Source: Brachybacterium sp. UMB0905
GTDB taxonomy: Bacteria > Actinomycetota > Actinomycetes > Actinomycetales > Dermabacteraceae
Length of the DNA: 28,941 nt
Reading direction: 5' to 3'
NCBI RefSeq assembly: GCF_002871795.1
Contig: NZ_PNHL01000018.1
Coordinates: 8,848-37,788, forward strand
The notes beneath the pieces are model-generated. The model was not told the origin of the DNA. It worked only from the letters and a program-made list of their open reading frames with translations, and did not search any database. Shown here piece after piece: positions 17,703 to 28,886 of the stretch (position 1 is the first letter of the stretch; every line of letters starts with the position of its first letter). The position numbers were made by a program, and so were the translations under genes.

Positions 17703-18914
17703 TCAGAGCCGTGCGGACGCGATCGCGGCACCCTCCACGAGGGATTCGAGCTTCGTCCAGGCGATGTCGGGGTGGATGCGTCCGCCCAGACCGCAGTCGG
17801 TCGAGGCGATGACCCGCTCCGGACCCACCACCCGCGCGAACTGCTCGATGCGCTGCGCCACCAGCTCCGGGTGCTCCACGACGTTCGTGGAGTGGGAGAC
17901 GATGCCGGGCACGAGCACCTTGTCGGCCGGAAGATCCACGTCCTGCCACACCGTCCACTCGTGGGCGTGGCGGGCGTTGGCGGCCTCGAAGGAGTAGTAC
18001 TTCGCGTCGATCTGCAGCAGCAGCGGCACCAGGTGCTTCAGCTCGATGTCCGTGGTGTGGGGGCCGTGCCACGAGCCCCAGCACAGGTGGAAACGGGTCT
18101 GTTCGGTGGGCACGTTCACCAGGGCGCGGTTGATCGCGTCCACGCGCTTCTGCGTGAAGGCCACGTAGTCCTCCACGGTGGGCTCGGGGTTGATCTGGTC
18201 CCAGTTCTCCGCGATCGAGGGGTCATCGATCTGAACCACCAGGCCCGCGGCCGCGATCGCCTCGTACTCCACGCGCATGACCTCGGTCCAAGCATCCAAG
18301 AACGCGTCCTCGTCCCGGTAGTGGGCGTCCACGATCCGGCTGCCGGAGCCGGGCGAGAGGCTCGCCAGGTAGCCGTTGTCGTAACCGCTGGCGTCCAGGG
18401 CCGCGCGGAGGTTGGTGATGTCCTGATCCACCAGCTCCCGGCCGCGCTCGCTGTAGGACACCGCGCCGGTGGCCGACGGGAAGGTGCGCTGCGCGCCCAG
18501 GGAGATCCCGGACTCGGGATCCTGGTACGCATCGCGGAAGCGCACCCAGTCGCGGCGGTCCGGGAACGAGGTCAGCCGCACCTTCCCGGGCTCCGAGCGC
18601 ACGGGCTGGGAGGTGAGGTGGTCCTCGCCCGTCAGCTCCAGGCCGTCCACGCGGTCGAAGATGTACGACCACCAGGAGCCGTAGTTCACGGCTGTGCCCA
18701 TCACGTGCCCGTATTCCCCGTCATTCGGGATCGAGATCCCGATCTGCTGCTGGCGCGCCACCACGTCACGGGTGGCTTCGCGGAGGGTGTGGGAGAACTC
18801 CTCCGAGGGCAGCGGGGTGAGCCCGTCGTCATCGGTGGGGCGGTTCGCATTGGCGGCGATGAGCTCGGGGGTGCGCGGCAGGGAGCCTGCGTGGGTGGTG
18901 AGAATCTCGGTCAT
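17703..18914 (-). CDS. cobalamin-independent methionine synthase II-like methyltransferase
   Basis: 403-residue cytosolic zinc protein resembling the C-terminal catalytic half of MetE. Likely metal ligands are His276 and Cys278 (FHLCWG), Glu310 (SFEAANARH) and Cys374 (STDCGLGG), spaced like His641, Cys643, Glu665 and Cys726 of E. coli MetE. The N-terminal folate-binding half of full MetE is missing, so the methyl or alkyl donor is uncertain. Stand-alone members include methionine synthases and epoxyalkane:CoM transferase-like enzymes. The start is ATG at 18914, 6 nt after a TACGGT hexamer, with no ribosome site; the protein from there begins TEILTTHAGSLPR, the usual start of the family. It lies downstream of the gcv operon but is insulated by a hairpin. 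Confidence 0.88.
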   Translation of the reverse strand: MTEILTTHAGSLPRTPELIAANANRPTDDDGLTPLPSEEFSHTLREATRDVVARQQQIGISIPNDGEYGHVMGTAVNYGSWWSYIFDRVDGLELTGEDHLTSQPVRSEPGKVRLTSFPDRRDWVRFRDAYQDPESGISLGAQRTFPSATGAVSYSERGRELVDQDITNLRAALDASGYDNGYLASLSPGSGSRIVDAHYRDEDAFLDAWTEVMRVEYEAIAAAGLVVQIDDPSIAENWDQINPEPTVEDYVAFTQKRVDAINRALVNVPTEQTRFHLCWGSWHGPHTTDIELKHLVPLLLQIDAKYYSFEAANARHAHEWTVWQDVDLPADKVLVPGIVSHSTNVVEHPELVAQRIEQFARVVGPERVIASTDCGLGGRIHPDIAWTKLESLVEGAAIASARL

Positions 18915-18920
18915 GCCGGA

Positions 18921-18926
18921 ACCGTA
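18921..18926 (-). promoter_or_regulatory. -10 element for a leaderless transcript
   Basis: Minus-strand TACGGT, 6 nt, then the ATG at 18914. It begins 2 bp after the end of the hairpin at 18929-18964. Confidence 0.55.
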
Positions 18927-18928
18927 TG

Positions 18929-18964
18929 CGATGACGCCCCGGCCAGGCGGCCGGGGCGTCATCG
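18929..18964 (-). terminator. gcvP terminator hairpin abutting the next promoter
   Basis: Perfect 16-bp stem, CGATGACGCCCCGGCC and GGCCGGGGCGTCATCG, with a 4-nt loop, 39 nt after the gcvP stop. It is a strong terminator candidate for the gcv operon. Because it covers the -35 and spacer of the next promoter, it could also be an operator. Confidence 0.75.
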
Positions 18965-19003
18965 TCGTTCACACAGGGCGTGGGCTGAGCGCGCGAGGGA
19001 ACC

Positions 19004-21943
<2,940 letters not shown>

Positions 21944-22014
21944 GGAGTCGAAGTTCCCCTGCTCAGAAGCGGATGTACATGGGTGATGACGGTGGGGTCG
22001 GGTGGGCCGACATG

Positions 22015-22047
22015 ACGGGCGGGCGGCCGCAGTGCGACCGCCCGCCC
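22015..22047 (-). terminator. hairpin between gcvH and gcvP
   Basis: Perfect 11-bp stem, CGGGCGGGCGG and CCGCCCGCCCG, with an 11-nt loop, starting 7 nt after the gcvH stop. It may reduce read-through into gcvP or protect the gcvT-gcvH mRNA end. Confidence 0.6.
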
Positions 22048-22054
22048 GGTGGGA

Positions 22055-22426
22055 TCAGGACTGGGTGATGGCCTTGTAGCCGGCCTCGTCCAGGAGATCC
22101 TCCGGCAGAGACTCGAAGCGGGCCTTGATCAGCCAGCCGTCCTCGAAGGGCGAGGAGTTGACCAGCTCGGGGCTGTCCACGACGGCCTGGTTGACCTCGG
22201 TGACGGTGCCGCTGAGCGGAGAGAACAGGTCGGAGACGGACTTGGTGGACTCGATCTCGCCCATCTCGGTGTGGGCGGAGATCTCATCGTCCACCTCGGG
22301 CAGGTCGACGTAGACGACGTCACCGAGCTGCTCGGCGGCGAAGTCGGTGACGCCGATGACGGCCAGGCCGTCGGACTCGACGCGCACCCACTCGTGGTCC
22401 TTGGAGTAGAGAAGCTTGTCAGACAT
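22055..22426 (-). CDS. gcvH: glycine cleavage system H protein
   Basis: 123-residue lipoyl carrier that shuttles the aminomethyl group between the P, T and L proteins. The lipoylation lysine is Lys62 in EIESTKSVSD, in a biotinyl/lipoyl-type beta barrel. The N-terminus LYSKDHEWVRVE and the C-terminal ITQS region are typical. ATG at 22426 follows an AAGGAAGGA ribosome site. It is the middle gene of the gcv operon, 42 bp after gcvT. Confidence 0.97.
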   Translation of the reverse strand: MSDKLLYSKDHEWVRVESDGLAVIGVTDFAAEQLGDVVYVDLPEVDDEISAHTEMGEIESTKSVSDLFSPLSGTVTEVNQAVVDSPELVNSSPFEDGWLIKARFESLPEDLLDEAGYKAITQS

Positions 22427-22468
22427 GAGGGTCCTTCCTTCAGGTGTCCTTGCGGGAGATGGAGTGGA

Positions 22469-23602
22469 TCAGGATCGGGAGTAGAAGGGCAGCTCGACCA
22501 CGCGCGCGGGCAGGTCCTTGCCGCGCACGTCGATGATCAGCTCGGTGCCGACCTCAGCCGCGGCGGGGTCCACGTAGGCCAGGGCGATGGGATAGCCGAG
22601 GGTGGGTGAGAGGGCGCCGGAGGTGATCTCGCCGACCTCGCGGCCTTCGGCGTCGCGCACGGTCGAGCCAGCGCGGGCGGCCCGTCGGCCTTCGGCGACC
22701 ATGCCGACCAGGACGGGGCGCGAGCTGACGTCGGCGTTCTCGACGCCGGAGCGGCCGACGAAGTCCTCCTTGGACTTCAGGGCCACGACGCGGCCCATGC
22801 CCGCCTGGGCGGGGTAGAGGTCGCGCGAGAGCTCATTGCCGTACAGCGGCATCCCGGCTTCCAGGCGCAGGGTGTCGCGGCAGGCCAGGCCGCAGGGGGT
22901 GAGGCGCTCGCCACCGGCGGCGGTCAGCTGCTCCCACAGCGCTGCGGCGTGCTCGGTGGGCACATACAGCTCGAAGCCGTCCTCACCGGTGTAGCCGGTA
23001 CGGGCGATCAGCAGCTCGCCGCCGCGGTAGGTGCCGGTGGTGAAGCGGTAGTACTTCATCTCCGTGATGTCCTCACGGGTGAGCGCCTCCACGCCGGAGT
23101 CCGCGGCAAACAGCGCATCCAGGAGGATCTGCTCGCTTGCGGGGCCCTGCACGGCCACCAGGGCGGTGGCCAGGGAGCGGTCATCGACCTCGACATCGAA
23201 TCCCTCGGCACGCTCGCGCAGCGCGGCGGCATCGGCCTCGGCATTGGAGGCGTTGGCGACCACGAGGAAGTGGTCCTCGGCCAGGCGGTAGGTGATGACG
23301 TCGTCGAAGATGCCGCCGTCCTCGGTCAGCAGCAGCGAGTACTTCGCGCGGCCCACGCTCATGGCGGACATCTTCCCGGCCAGGGCGTGGTCCAGGGCGG
23401 CCGGGGCCTCCGGGCCGATCAGGTGGATCTCGCCCATGTGGCTGAGATCGAACAGTCCCGCGCTCTCGCGCACCGCCCGGTGCTCGGCGAGATCGGAGTC
23501 GTATCGCACGGGCATCCGCCACCCGGCGAAGTCGGTGAACGTCGCTCCCAGCGACTCGTGGACGGCCTCAAGCGGCGTGCTGCGCAGGTCCTGCTCGACC
23601 AT
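22469..23602 (-). CDS. gcvT: glycine cleavage system T protein (aminomethyltransferase)
   Basis: 377-residue tetrahydrofolate-dependent enzyme that releases ammonia from the H-protein-bound aminomethyl group and yields methylene-THF. Conserved segments include FAGWRMPVRY (about residues 24-33), LFDLSHMGEI, the VQGP turn, ARTGYTGEDGFELY and CRDTLRLEAGMPLYG. ATG at 23602 is chosen for the AAGGAG ribosome site and because the protein then starts at the usual family position. The open frame extending to 23788 is leader sequence. It is the first gene of the operon, behind a leader of about 95 nt with several potential hairpins. Confidence 0.97.
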   Translation of the reverse strand: MVEQDLRSTPLEAVHESLGATFTDFAGWRMPVRYDSDLAEHRAVRESAGLFDLSHMGEIHLIGPEAPAALDHALAGKMSAMSVGRAKYSLLLTEDGGIFDDVITYRLAEDHFLVVANASNAEADAAALRERAEGFDVEVDDRSLATALVAVQGPASEQILLDALFAADSGVEALTREDITEMKYYRFTTGTYRGGELLIARTGYTGEDGFELYVPTEHAAALWEQLTAAGGERLTPCGLACRDTLRLEAGMPLYGNELSRDLYPAQAGMGRVVALKSKEDFVGRSGVENADVSSRPVLVGMVAEGRRAARAGSTVRDAEGREVGEITSGALSPTLGYPIALAYVDPAAAEVGTELIIDVRGKDLPARVVELPFYSRS

Positions 23603-23696
23603 GGTGCTCCTTCGTGTCATTTCCGACGTCCGGGCAACGGTGCCGACGTCTCGGCGCAGGCCGAGAAACCGGTGGCACGCCACCCCGCTGTGTCGC
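23603..23696 (-). promoter_or_regulatory. structured gcvT leader, possible cis-regulatory RNA
   Basis: A CTCGGC/GCCGAG hairpin with a 4-nt loop (23650-23665), a GGTGG/CCACC hairpin (23671-23684) and two copies of CCGACGTC (23623-23630 and 23643-23650) lie between a possible -10 and the ribosome site. I could not match the conserved core of the glycine riboswitch. Confidence 0.35.
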
Positions 23697-23702
23697 AGGC
23701 TC

Positions 23703-23708
23703 ACCATA
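23703..23708 (-). promoter_or_regulatory. possible -10 for the gcv operon
   Basis: Minus-strand TATGGT, giving a leader of about 94 nt before gcvT. No convincing -35. Confidence 0.35.
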
Positions 23709-23781
23709 CCGGCCCCGGTCCGCTCGCGCCGCCGTGTCGAGGGGATGGGGCCACCGTCAGAGCACCTGCTATCCGGGGGAG

Positions 23782-23797
23782 CCGACACCGGTGTCGG
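23782..23797. promoter_or_regulatory. 16-bp perfect palindrome in the gcvT/GNAT divergent region
   Basis: CCGACACC followed directly by GGTGTCGG. It lies about 85 bp upstream of the predicted gcvT start site and about 35 bp upstream of the GNAT -10. It looks like an operator for a dimeric regulator; which gene it would control is unknown. Confidence 0.4.
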
Positions 23798-23832
23798 GCC
23801 CGAAGCCCCGCGTGGCCCGTCGGCCCCCTGTG

Positions 23833-23838
23833 TACGGT
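23833..23838 (+). promoter_or_regulatory. -10 element for a leaderless GTG-start transcript
   Basis: TACGGT followed by 7 nt and the GTG at 23846. It helps choose 23846 over the in-frame GTG at 23837, which overlaps the hexamer. Confidence 0.5.
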
Positions 23839-23845
23839 GGAGGAC

Positions 23846-24499
23846 GTGGCGAAGGAAGGCACGAGCGACTGGCCGGTGCGGATCCGCAGCGAACGGCTGG
23901 TGATCCGCGAGCCGGGCGACCCTGATCGCGCGGCGATGATCCGGCTGATGACAGATCCCGTCACCCGCGAATACCTCGGTGGCGCGGTGGATTACTCCTC
24001 TCGCCAGGCGCTCGAGCTGTCCCCGCTGGGACTCACGTGGGGACGCTGGGTGCTGGCCGTGCCCATCGGCAGAGGGACCGACGGCGAAGGGGCCGCCGAT
24101 CCGACGACCGACGATGCGGGCACCGGCGATCCTACGGCCGACGATGCGCCCGATCAGATGATCGGCTCGATCACCCTGGACTATGACCGCGGGGAGCTCG
24201 AGCTGTCCTACGCCCTGCTGCCCGAGTGGACCGGGCAGGGCTACGCCGCCGAATCATGCCTGGCGGTGCTGGGCTGGGCGCGGGAGAACCTCGAGGACGA
24301 CCACGTGATCGCTGTCAGTCAGACCCGCAACAAGCGCTCGGTGGCGCTGCTGCGACGCCTGGGCTTCACGGTCCGCAAGGGCCTGGAGGAGTTCGGCACC
24401 CAGCAGCTGCTCATGGAGCGGTCGCTGACCGAGCCGCTGCCCGCGAGCACGGCGGGGATGCAGAGCGACTCCGATCCCCCGCCGCCCTCTCGGGACTGA
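23846..24499 (+). CDS. GNAT acetyltransferase, RimJ/RimL-like
   Basis: 217-residue protein. RSERLVIREPGDPDRAAM (about residues 14-31) is the usual RimJ/RimL-type start. The acetyl-CoA loop is in EWTGQGYAAES, and TRNKRSVALLRRLGF is the conserved C-terminal helix with Asn. The acceptor (ribosomal protein, antibiotic or small molecule) is unknown. Residues about 75-105 form an acidic Asp/Thr/Ala/Gly-rich insert with two similar (G/A)DPT(T/A)DDA units, probably a flexible loop. The C-terminus is a short proline/serine-rich tail. The start is GTG at 23846 (see the -10 element). It converges on arcA with a 12-bp gap. Confidence 0.82.
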   Translation: MAKEGTSDWPVRIRSERLVIREPGDPDRAAMIRLMTDPVTREYLGGAVDYSSRQALELSPLGLTWGRWVLAVPIGRGTDGEGAADPTTDDAGTGDPTADDAPDQMIGSITLDYDRGELELSYALLPEWTGQGYAAESCLAVLGWARENLEDDHVIAVSQTRNKRSVALLRRLGFTVRKGLEEFGTQQLLMERSLTEPLPASTAGMQSDSDPPPPSRD

Positions 24500-24511
24500 C
24501 GGGCTAGGCGC

Positions 24512-25744
24512 TCAGCCGCGCTCGACCGGGCAGCTCATGCAGCGCGGCCCGCCGCGACCGCGGCCCAGCTCATCCCCGGCGAACTCGAGCACCTCGACGC
24601 CCTGGTCGCGCAGGTACTCGTTGGTGGCGGCGGCCCGCTCGTAGGCGACGACCTTGCCGGGCGCGAGGGCGAGCACGTTGCAGCCGTCATCCCACTGCTC
24701 ACGCGCTGCGGCATAGGGATCCAGCGGCGGGGTGAGCACCCGCAGGCGCTCCACTCCCAGGCCCCGGGCCAGCACCTCGTCCATCTCATCGGCGGCGCGG
24801 GCGCGCGAATTCAGGCGGTCCCCGCTGCGCGTGATCTCGAAGGTCTCGAGCATCCCGAGCGGACCGAAGCGCAGCATCGACTCCTCATCCACCACGGTGG
24901 TGACGGTGTCCAGGTGCATCATGGAGCGCTTATGCGGCAGGGCGATCGCGATCACCCGCTCGATCTGCCCATCGCCCAGCACCCCGGCGGCCAGACGCTC
25001 GACCCCCACCGCGCTCGTGCGCTCGCTCATGCCCACGGCGACCACGCCCGGCGAGAGCATCATGACGTCGCCGCCTTCGACGGTCGCGGCCCCCGCGCCG
25101 TCGCGGCCCAGAACACGGCGCGGCCCCGCCGAGCCCGCGAACTGTGGGTGGTGGCGGTAGATGAGCTCGAGGTGGAGGCTCTCGCGTCGGCGCGCGGGGC
25201 GGTGCATGGGGCTGACGGAGACGACGTCCCCGATCCAGGCGGAGGAGTCGCGGGTGAACATGTGGTTGGGCAGCGGGTCCAGCACGAGGTGCTCGGGGCC
25301 CTTGTGCTGGAGGGCGATCGACCGCGGGCTCACGCCCAGCTTTTCGAGCTCCTCGATGGTCAGTCCGCCGATGAGCACATCGACCAGGTGCTGCGCATCC
25401 AGGCCCGTGAGCGCGGCGCGCAGATCCTGCACGGCGAGGTCCCCGAGCACGGCGGGGTCCAGGCTGCGCTCGAGCAGCGTCTCGCGCACCTCGGCATCGG
25501 CTAGAAGGTCCACCAGCAGCTCGGTCAGGTGCAGCACCTGCACGCCCTGCTCCTCGAGCAGGGTGGAGAAGGCGCGGTGTTGGGCGTCGGCGCGATCGCG
25601 CCACAGGATCTCGTCGAACAGCAGCTCCTCGCGGCTGTCCGGGGTGAGACGCTCGAGCTCGGGCCCGGGCCGGTGCAGGATCACGCGGCGCAGGGGGGAG
25701 ATCTCATCGTGCACCCCGGCGCGCGGGGCGGTGCTGGTGGTCAT
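24512..25744 (-). CDS. arcA: arginine deiminase
   Basis: 410-residue cytosolic enzyme that hydrolyses arginine to citrulline and ammonia, the first step of the arginine deiminase pathway. Active-site blocks are present in order: FTRDSS, EGGD, a catalytic His in MMHLDTV and nucleophile Cys402 in GGPRCMSCP near the C-terminus. The N-terminus [19 protein letters not shown] is typical. ATG at 25744 follows GAGGA; upstream in-frame codons to 25969 lack homology. The carbamoyltransferase and kinase of the pathway (arcB, arcC) and an arginine-ornithine antiporter are not in this window, so it is a solitary arcA. It is divergent from the aldo-keto reductase gene. Confidence 0.95.
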   Translation of the reverse strand: MTTSTAPRAGVHDEISPLRRVILHRPGPELERLTPDSREELLFDEILWRDRADAQHRAFSTLLEEQGVQVLHLTELLVDLLADAEVRETLLERSLDPAVLGDLAVQDLRAALTGLDAQHLVDVLIGGLTIEELEKLGVSPRSIALQHKGPEHLVLDPLPNHMFTRDSSAWIGDVVSVSPMHRPARRRESLHLELIYRHHPQFAGSAGPRRVLGRDGAGAATVEGGDVMMLSPGVVAVGMSERTSAVGVERLAAGVLGDGQIERVIAIALPHKRSMMHLDTVTTVVDEESMLRFGPLGMLETFEITRSGDRLNSRARAADEMDEVLARGLGVERLRVLTPPLDPYAAAREQWDDGCNVLALAPGKVVAYERAAATNEYLRDQGVEVLEFAGDELGRGRGGPRCMSCPVERG

Positions 25745-25803
25745 CGGGTCCTCATCGTCCGTCGGGCCAGGAGGGCGCCGACGTCCGTGTCGCCGCCGTG
25801 AGC

Positions 25804-25809
25804 ACGTTA
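25804..25809 (-). promoter_or_regulatory. possible -10 for arcA
   Basis: Minus-strand TAACGT gives a leader of about 50 nt before the arcA ATG. No clear -35. Confidence 0.35.
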
Positions 25810-25842
25810 GCAGAGGCCAGCCCGGTCCCGGCGCGGGATGAC

Positions 25843-25848
25843 TACCCT
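25843..25848 (+). promoter_or_regulatory. possible -10 for the AKR-sirtuin operon
   Basis: TACCCT, about 50 nt upstream of the aldo-keto reductase GTG. This gene has a true ribosome site, unlike the leaderless candidates. Confidence 0.4.
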
Positions 25849-25898
25849 GGAGGCACCCCGATCCACCGCTGGTATCGCGACCGACATTGGAGGCCGAC

Positions 25899-26734
25899 GT
25901 GACCGCACTGTCCATTCCCACCACCGCTCTCGCCGATGGCACGCCCTTCCCGCTGATCGGCTTCGGCACCTCGAGCGTGAAGGGCGCGGACGGCTGCCGC
26001 GCGATCGCCCAGGCGCTGCGCTCGGGCTACCGCCTGCTGGATACGGCCGCGCAGTACGGCAATGAAGCCGCCGTGGGGCAGGCGGTCCGGGACTCCGGGG
26101 TGGATCCTGATGAGGTGCTCGTGACCACGAAGATCGCCGGCGGCGATCAGGGCCGGGAGGCTGCGCGCGAGGGGTACCTGGCGTCGCTGCGGCGCCTGGG
26201 CCTGGAGCGGACGGCGCTTGTGCTGATCCATTGGCCGAACCCCTCCCGCGGGCTGGCGCTGGAGACGTGGCGCACCCTGATCGACCTCAAGGAGGAGGGG
26301 CTCACCGCGCATATCGGCGTCTCGAACTTCCGGCCCGAGCAGGTTATGGAGCTGATCGACGCGACCGGTGTAGCGCCGGAGGTGAACCAGATCCAGCTCT
26401 CCCCCGCCCTGCCGCGGCGTGAGGCGGTGGCGTTCCATCGTGAGCGCGGGATCGTCACCGAGGCGTGGGGGCCGCTGGGAGGACGCGAGGGCCTGGCTGA
26501 GCAGTTCGCGCTGCGCAAGGTCGCGGCAAAGCACGGCGTGAGCACCGCACAGGTCTCCCTGCGCTGGGCGATCGACCAGAACATCGTGGTGATTCCGAAG
26601 TCCTCCGATCCCGATCGGCAGATCAGCAACGCCACCCTCGAGGGCGTGCAGCTCGATGATGCGGACCGTGAGCTGCTGGCGTCCCTGGATCTGGGTGAGG
26701 ACGCCGCCTGGGACTCTCGCGAGCACGAGGAGTG

Positions 26735-26738
<4 letters not shown>
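25899..26738 (+). CDS. aldo-keto reductase (diketogluconate reductase-like)
   Basis: 279-residue NADPH-dependent TIM-barrel enzyme. The catalytic tetrad is Asp48, Tyr53 ([11 protein letters not shown]), Lys78 (TTKIAGG) and His111 (LIHWPNP). The NADP pocket appears as [15 protein letters not shown]. It belongs to the small AKR group that includes 2,5-diketo-D-gluconic acid reductases; these act on many aldehydes, so the substrate is not assigned. The GTG at 25899 has a clear GGAGG at 25889-25893. Its stop overlaps the sirtuin start as GTGA, so the two are likely co-translated. Confidence 0.93.
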
Positions 26739-27505
<767 letters not shown>

Positions 27506-27584
27506 GTCGGATCGTCATCGCTTCTTCAGCACGCGGAGCGGTGAGGTTCGGTGCCGCGACCTCGAACGCTGCGCTCGCGTTGGG

Positions 27585-28217
27585 TCAGGCGGGGATACTG
27601 CGCGCGATAAGCGCCTCCAGCCCCCGGGGATCGGGCACGTACGTCGGCTCCAGGGCTCTCCGCCACGCCCCATACGTCTCATATGTGCGAAGAGCGGTGG
27701 CGGGCTCGAGCGGAGCACCCAGACTGTCGAGCACCCGGAGGGCGTCACGATCATGGGCCGTCGCCTCGCGATGATGCGCATGTCCGAGCTCCCGATCGCG
27801 CTGCTCCATACCCAGGACGAGAGCGTCCCGTAGCGCTCCAAGGCACAGATGAAGCCCGATGAGGTCGCTCCCCCGGCCCAGCTTCGCCGCCGCGAGGGCG
27901 AGGTCGAAGCGCACAGCGTTATCCGCCGCCAGATCGGAAAGCGTAGCCTCCACCCCGCGCACCGTCATGTCGATGCGGCGACCATCGACGAGGACTGCGC
28001 GGATGACGTGCTCCTCTCCACTGAGCGTTGACTGGAATGCCCACAGCTCCCCGGAGAGGGCAGTCTCGATCTCCACAGGAGATTCCGTCGTGATGATGAC
28101 ATCGAGGTCGCTCCATCCGTCGGCTGCTCCCTCTGCCACCGACCCGTAGGGCTCAACTCTCGCTTCGGGCAGAGCGCGCGAGAGATCCGCAAGGCACGTT
28201 TCATGCCATGTCGTCAT
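27585..28217 (-). CDS. nucleotidyltransferase-domain protein
   Basis: 210-residue protein with a polymerase-beta-type nucleotidyltransferase head: Gly25-Ser26 in YGSVAEG, the metal pair Asp37 and Asp39 (SDLDVII) and a third Asp83 (RIDMTV). The C-terminal half is helical, as in aminoglycoside or lincosamide nucleotidyltransferases and related uncharacterised proteins. The substrate is unknown. No HEPN partner is adjacent, which argues against an MNT antitoxin. ATG at 28217 is preceded by TAGGCT and a 6-nt spacer, so the mRNA may be leaderless. It sits directly beside a transposase remnant. Confidence 0.82.
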   Translation of the reverse strand: MTTWHETCLADLSRALPEARVEPYGSVAEGAADGWSDLDVIITTESPVEIETALSGELWAFQSTLSGEEHVIRAVLVDGRRIDMTVRGVEATLSDLAADNAVRFDLALAAAKLGRGSDLIGLHLCLGALRDALVLGMEQRDRELGHAHHREATAHDRDALRVLDSLGAPLEPATALRTYETYGAWRRALEPTYVPDPRGLEALIARSIPA

Positions 28218-28223
28218 GAGCCG

Positions 28224-28229
28224 AGCCTA
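28224..28229 (-). promoter_or_regulatory. -10 element overlapping the transposase remnant stop codon
   Basis: Minus-strand TAGGCT, 6 nt, then ATG at 28217. The first three bases are the TAG stop of the transposase remnant. Confidence 0.4.
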
Positions 28230-28450
28230 GTTGTAGTTGGTCATGGCGTTGTCGACACCGGTGTGGAGGCGTGAGGGCGGGGCTGATCGCCGCAGGCGGT
28301 GTGGGGCCGGTGGTAGTTGTAGTGGTGCTTCCAGATCACGATGGCTTCGCGGTGCTCGGCCTCACTGGCGTAGGGGCGGGCGTAGAGACACTCATCAGCT
28401 AGCAGCCGCTGGTAGCGCTCGATCTTCCCGAGGCGTGAAGCTTTGGTGTG
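28227..28450 (-). pseudogene. 3' remnant of an IS481/IS3-type transposase, frameshifted
   Basis: Only the C-terminal part of a DDE transposase remains: GKIERYQRLLADECLYARPY, then SEAEHREA and HHYNYHRPHTACGDQP, the typical end of the rve integrase core. After GDQP the frame breaks (about 28275-28283). Shifting the reading by one base restores SRLHTGVDNAMTNYN and a TAG stop at 28229-28227, a usual end for these proteins. The catalytic D, D and upstream part of the domain are missing, so the element is dead. The 5' limit is uncertain: homology is clear to about 28429 and may reach 28450. Confidence 0.8.
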
Positions 28451-28497
28451 AATGTCGGTGGTGTTCCATACGGTGAACCCGACCAGCACCAGCGACC

Positions 28498-28503
28498 GAG
28501 GAG
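28498..28503 (+). promoter_or_regulatory. ribosome site of the small accessory gene
   Basis: GAGGAG, 5 nt before the GTG at 28509; it decides the start. A TACGGT at 28469-28474 may be the -10. Confidence 0.55.
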
Positions 28504-28508
28504 TACCC

Positions 28509-28886
28509 GTGACCAACGCCCAGCGCATCGGCGACAGTAGTAACGGAAACCAACAGATCCAGACGAGTGGTGACGTCCAAGCTCCATTCGCAAAGGGTGG
28601 AGGTGTTGCCTTCGGCGGCGACAACCACGGCATTGTCGTTACCTCGGTGCCAACCACCGATGAGCCCCAGCACACCTTCGATATCGTGAAAAAGACTCGA
28701 ATCCCCACCCCGGCGGCACTCATCGGTCTCGTCTCTGGCCTGATAACCATCGTCGGGTTCGTCACAGGGGCATTCTCGGTGAAGCAGCTCGTGGACATCT
28801 TCGCGTCGGGCAGCGGATTCGACGTTTCGACCGGGGTGCCGACGGAATACTGGAGGCTCGTGGTGGGCTTGCCCGCAAGTTGTTGA
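28509..28886 (+). CDS. small Gly/Asn-rich protein with a membrane helix, probably truncated
   Basis: 125 residues from GTG at 28509. Residues 1-50 have a repeated polar pattern rich in G, N, Q, S and D (RIGDSSNGNQQIQTSGD, GGVAFGGDNHGIVV), like short beta-helical segments. One hydrophobic helix spans about residues 70-92 (ALIGLVSGLITIVGFVTGAF). After STGVPTEYWRLVVGL a second helix seems to start, but the frame ends with PASC. I infer that a mobile-element junction cut the gene near 28870. The family is not recognised. It lies between a transposase remnant and unidentified DNA, so it is accessory. Confidence 0.5.
   Translation: MTNAQRIGDSSNGNQQIQTSGDVQAPFAKGGGVAFGGDNHGIVVTSVPTTDEPQHTFDIVKKTRIPTPAALIGLVSGLITIVGFVTGAFSVKQLVDIFASGSGFDVSTGVPTEYWRLVVGLPASC

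Noticed and set aside
17675..17711. Direct repeat CCTCAGAGCCG at 17675 and 17701 around the methionine-synthase-like stop
   Set aside because: Only 11 bp and includes the stop codon region; most likely a small duplication with no clear effect.
23603..23700. Glycine riboswitch before gcvT
   Set aside because: I could not find the conserved aptamer core sequences; described only as a structured leader.
27585..28217. MNT antitoxin of a HEPN/MNT toxin-antitoxin pair
   Set aside because: The protein is longer than typical MNT antitoxins and no HEPN gene is adjacent.
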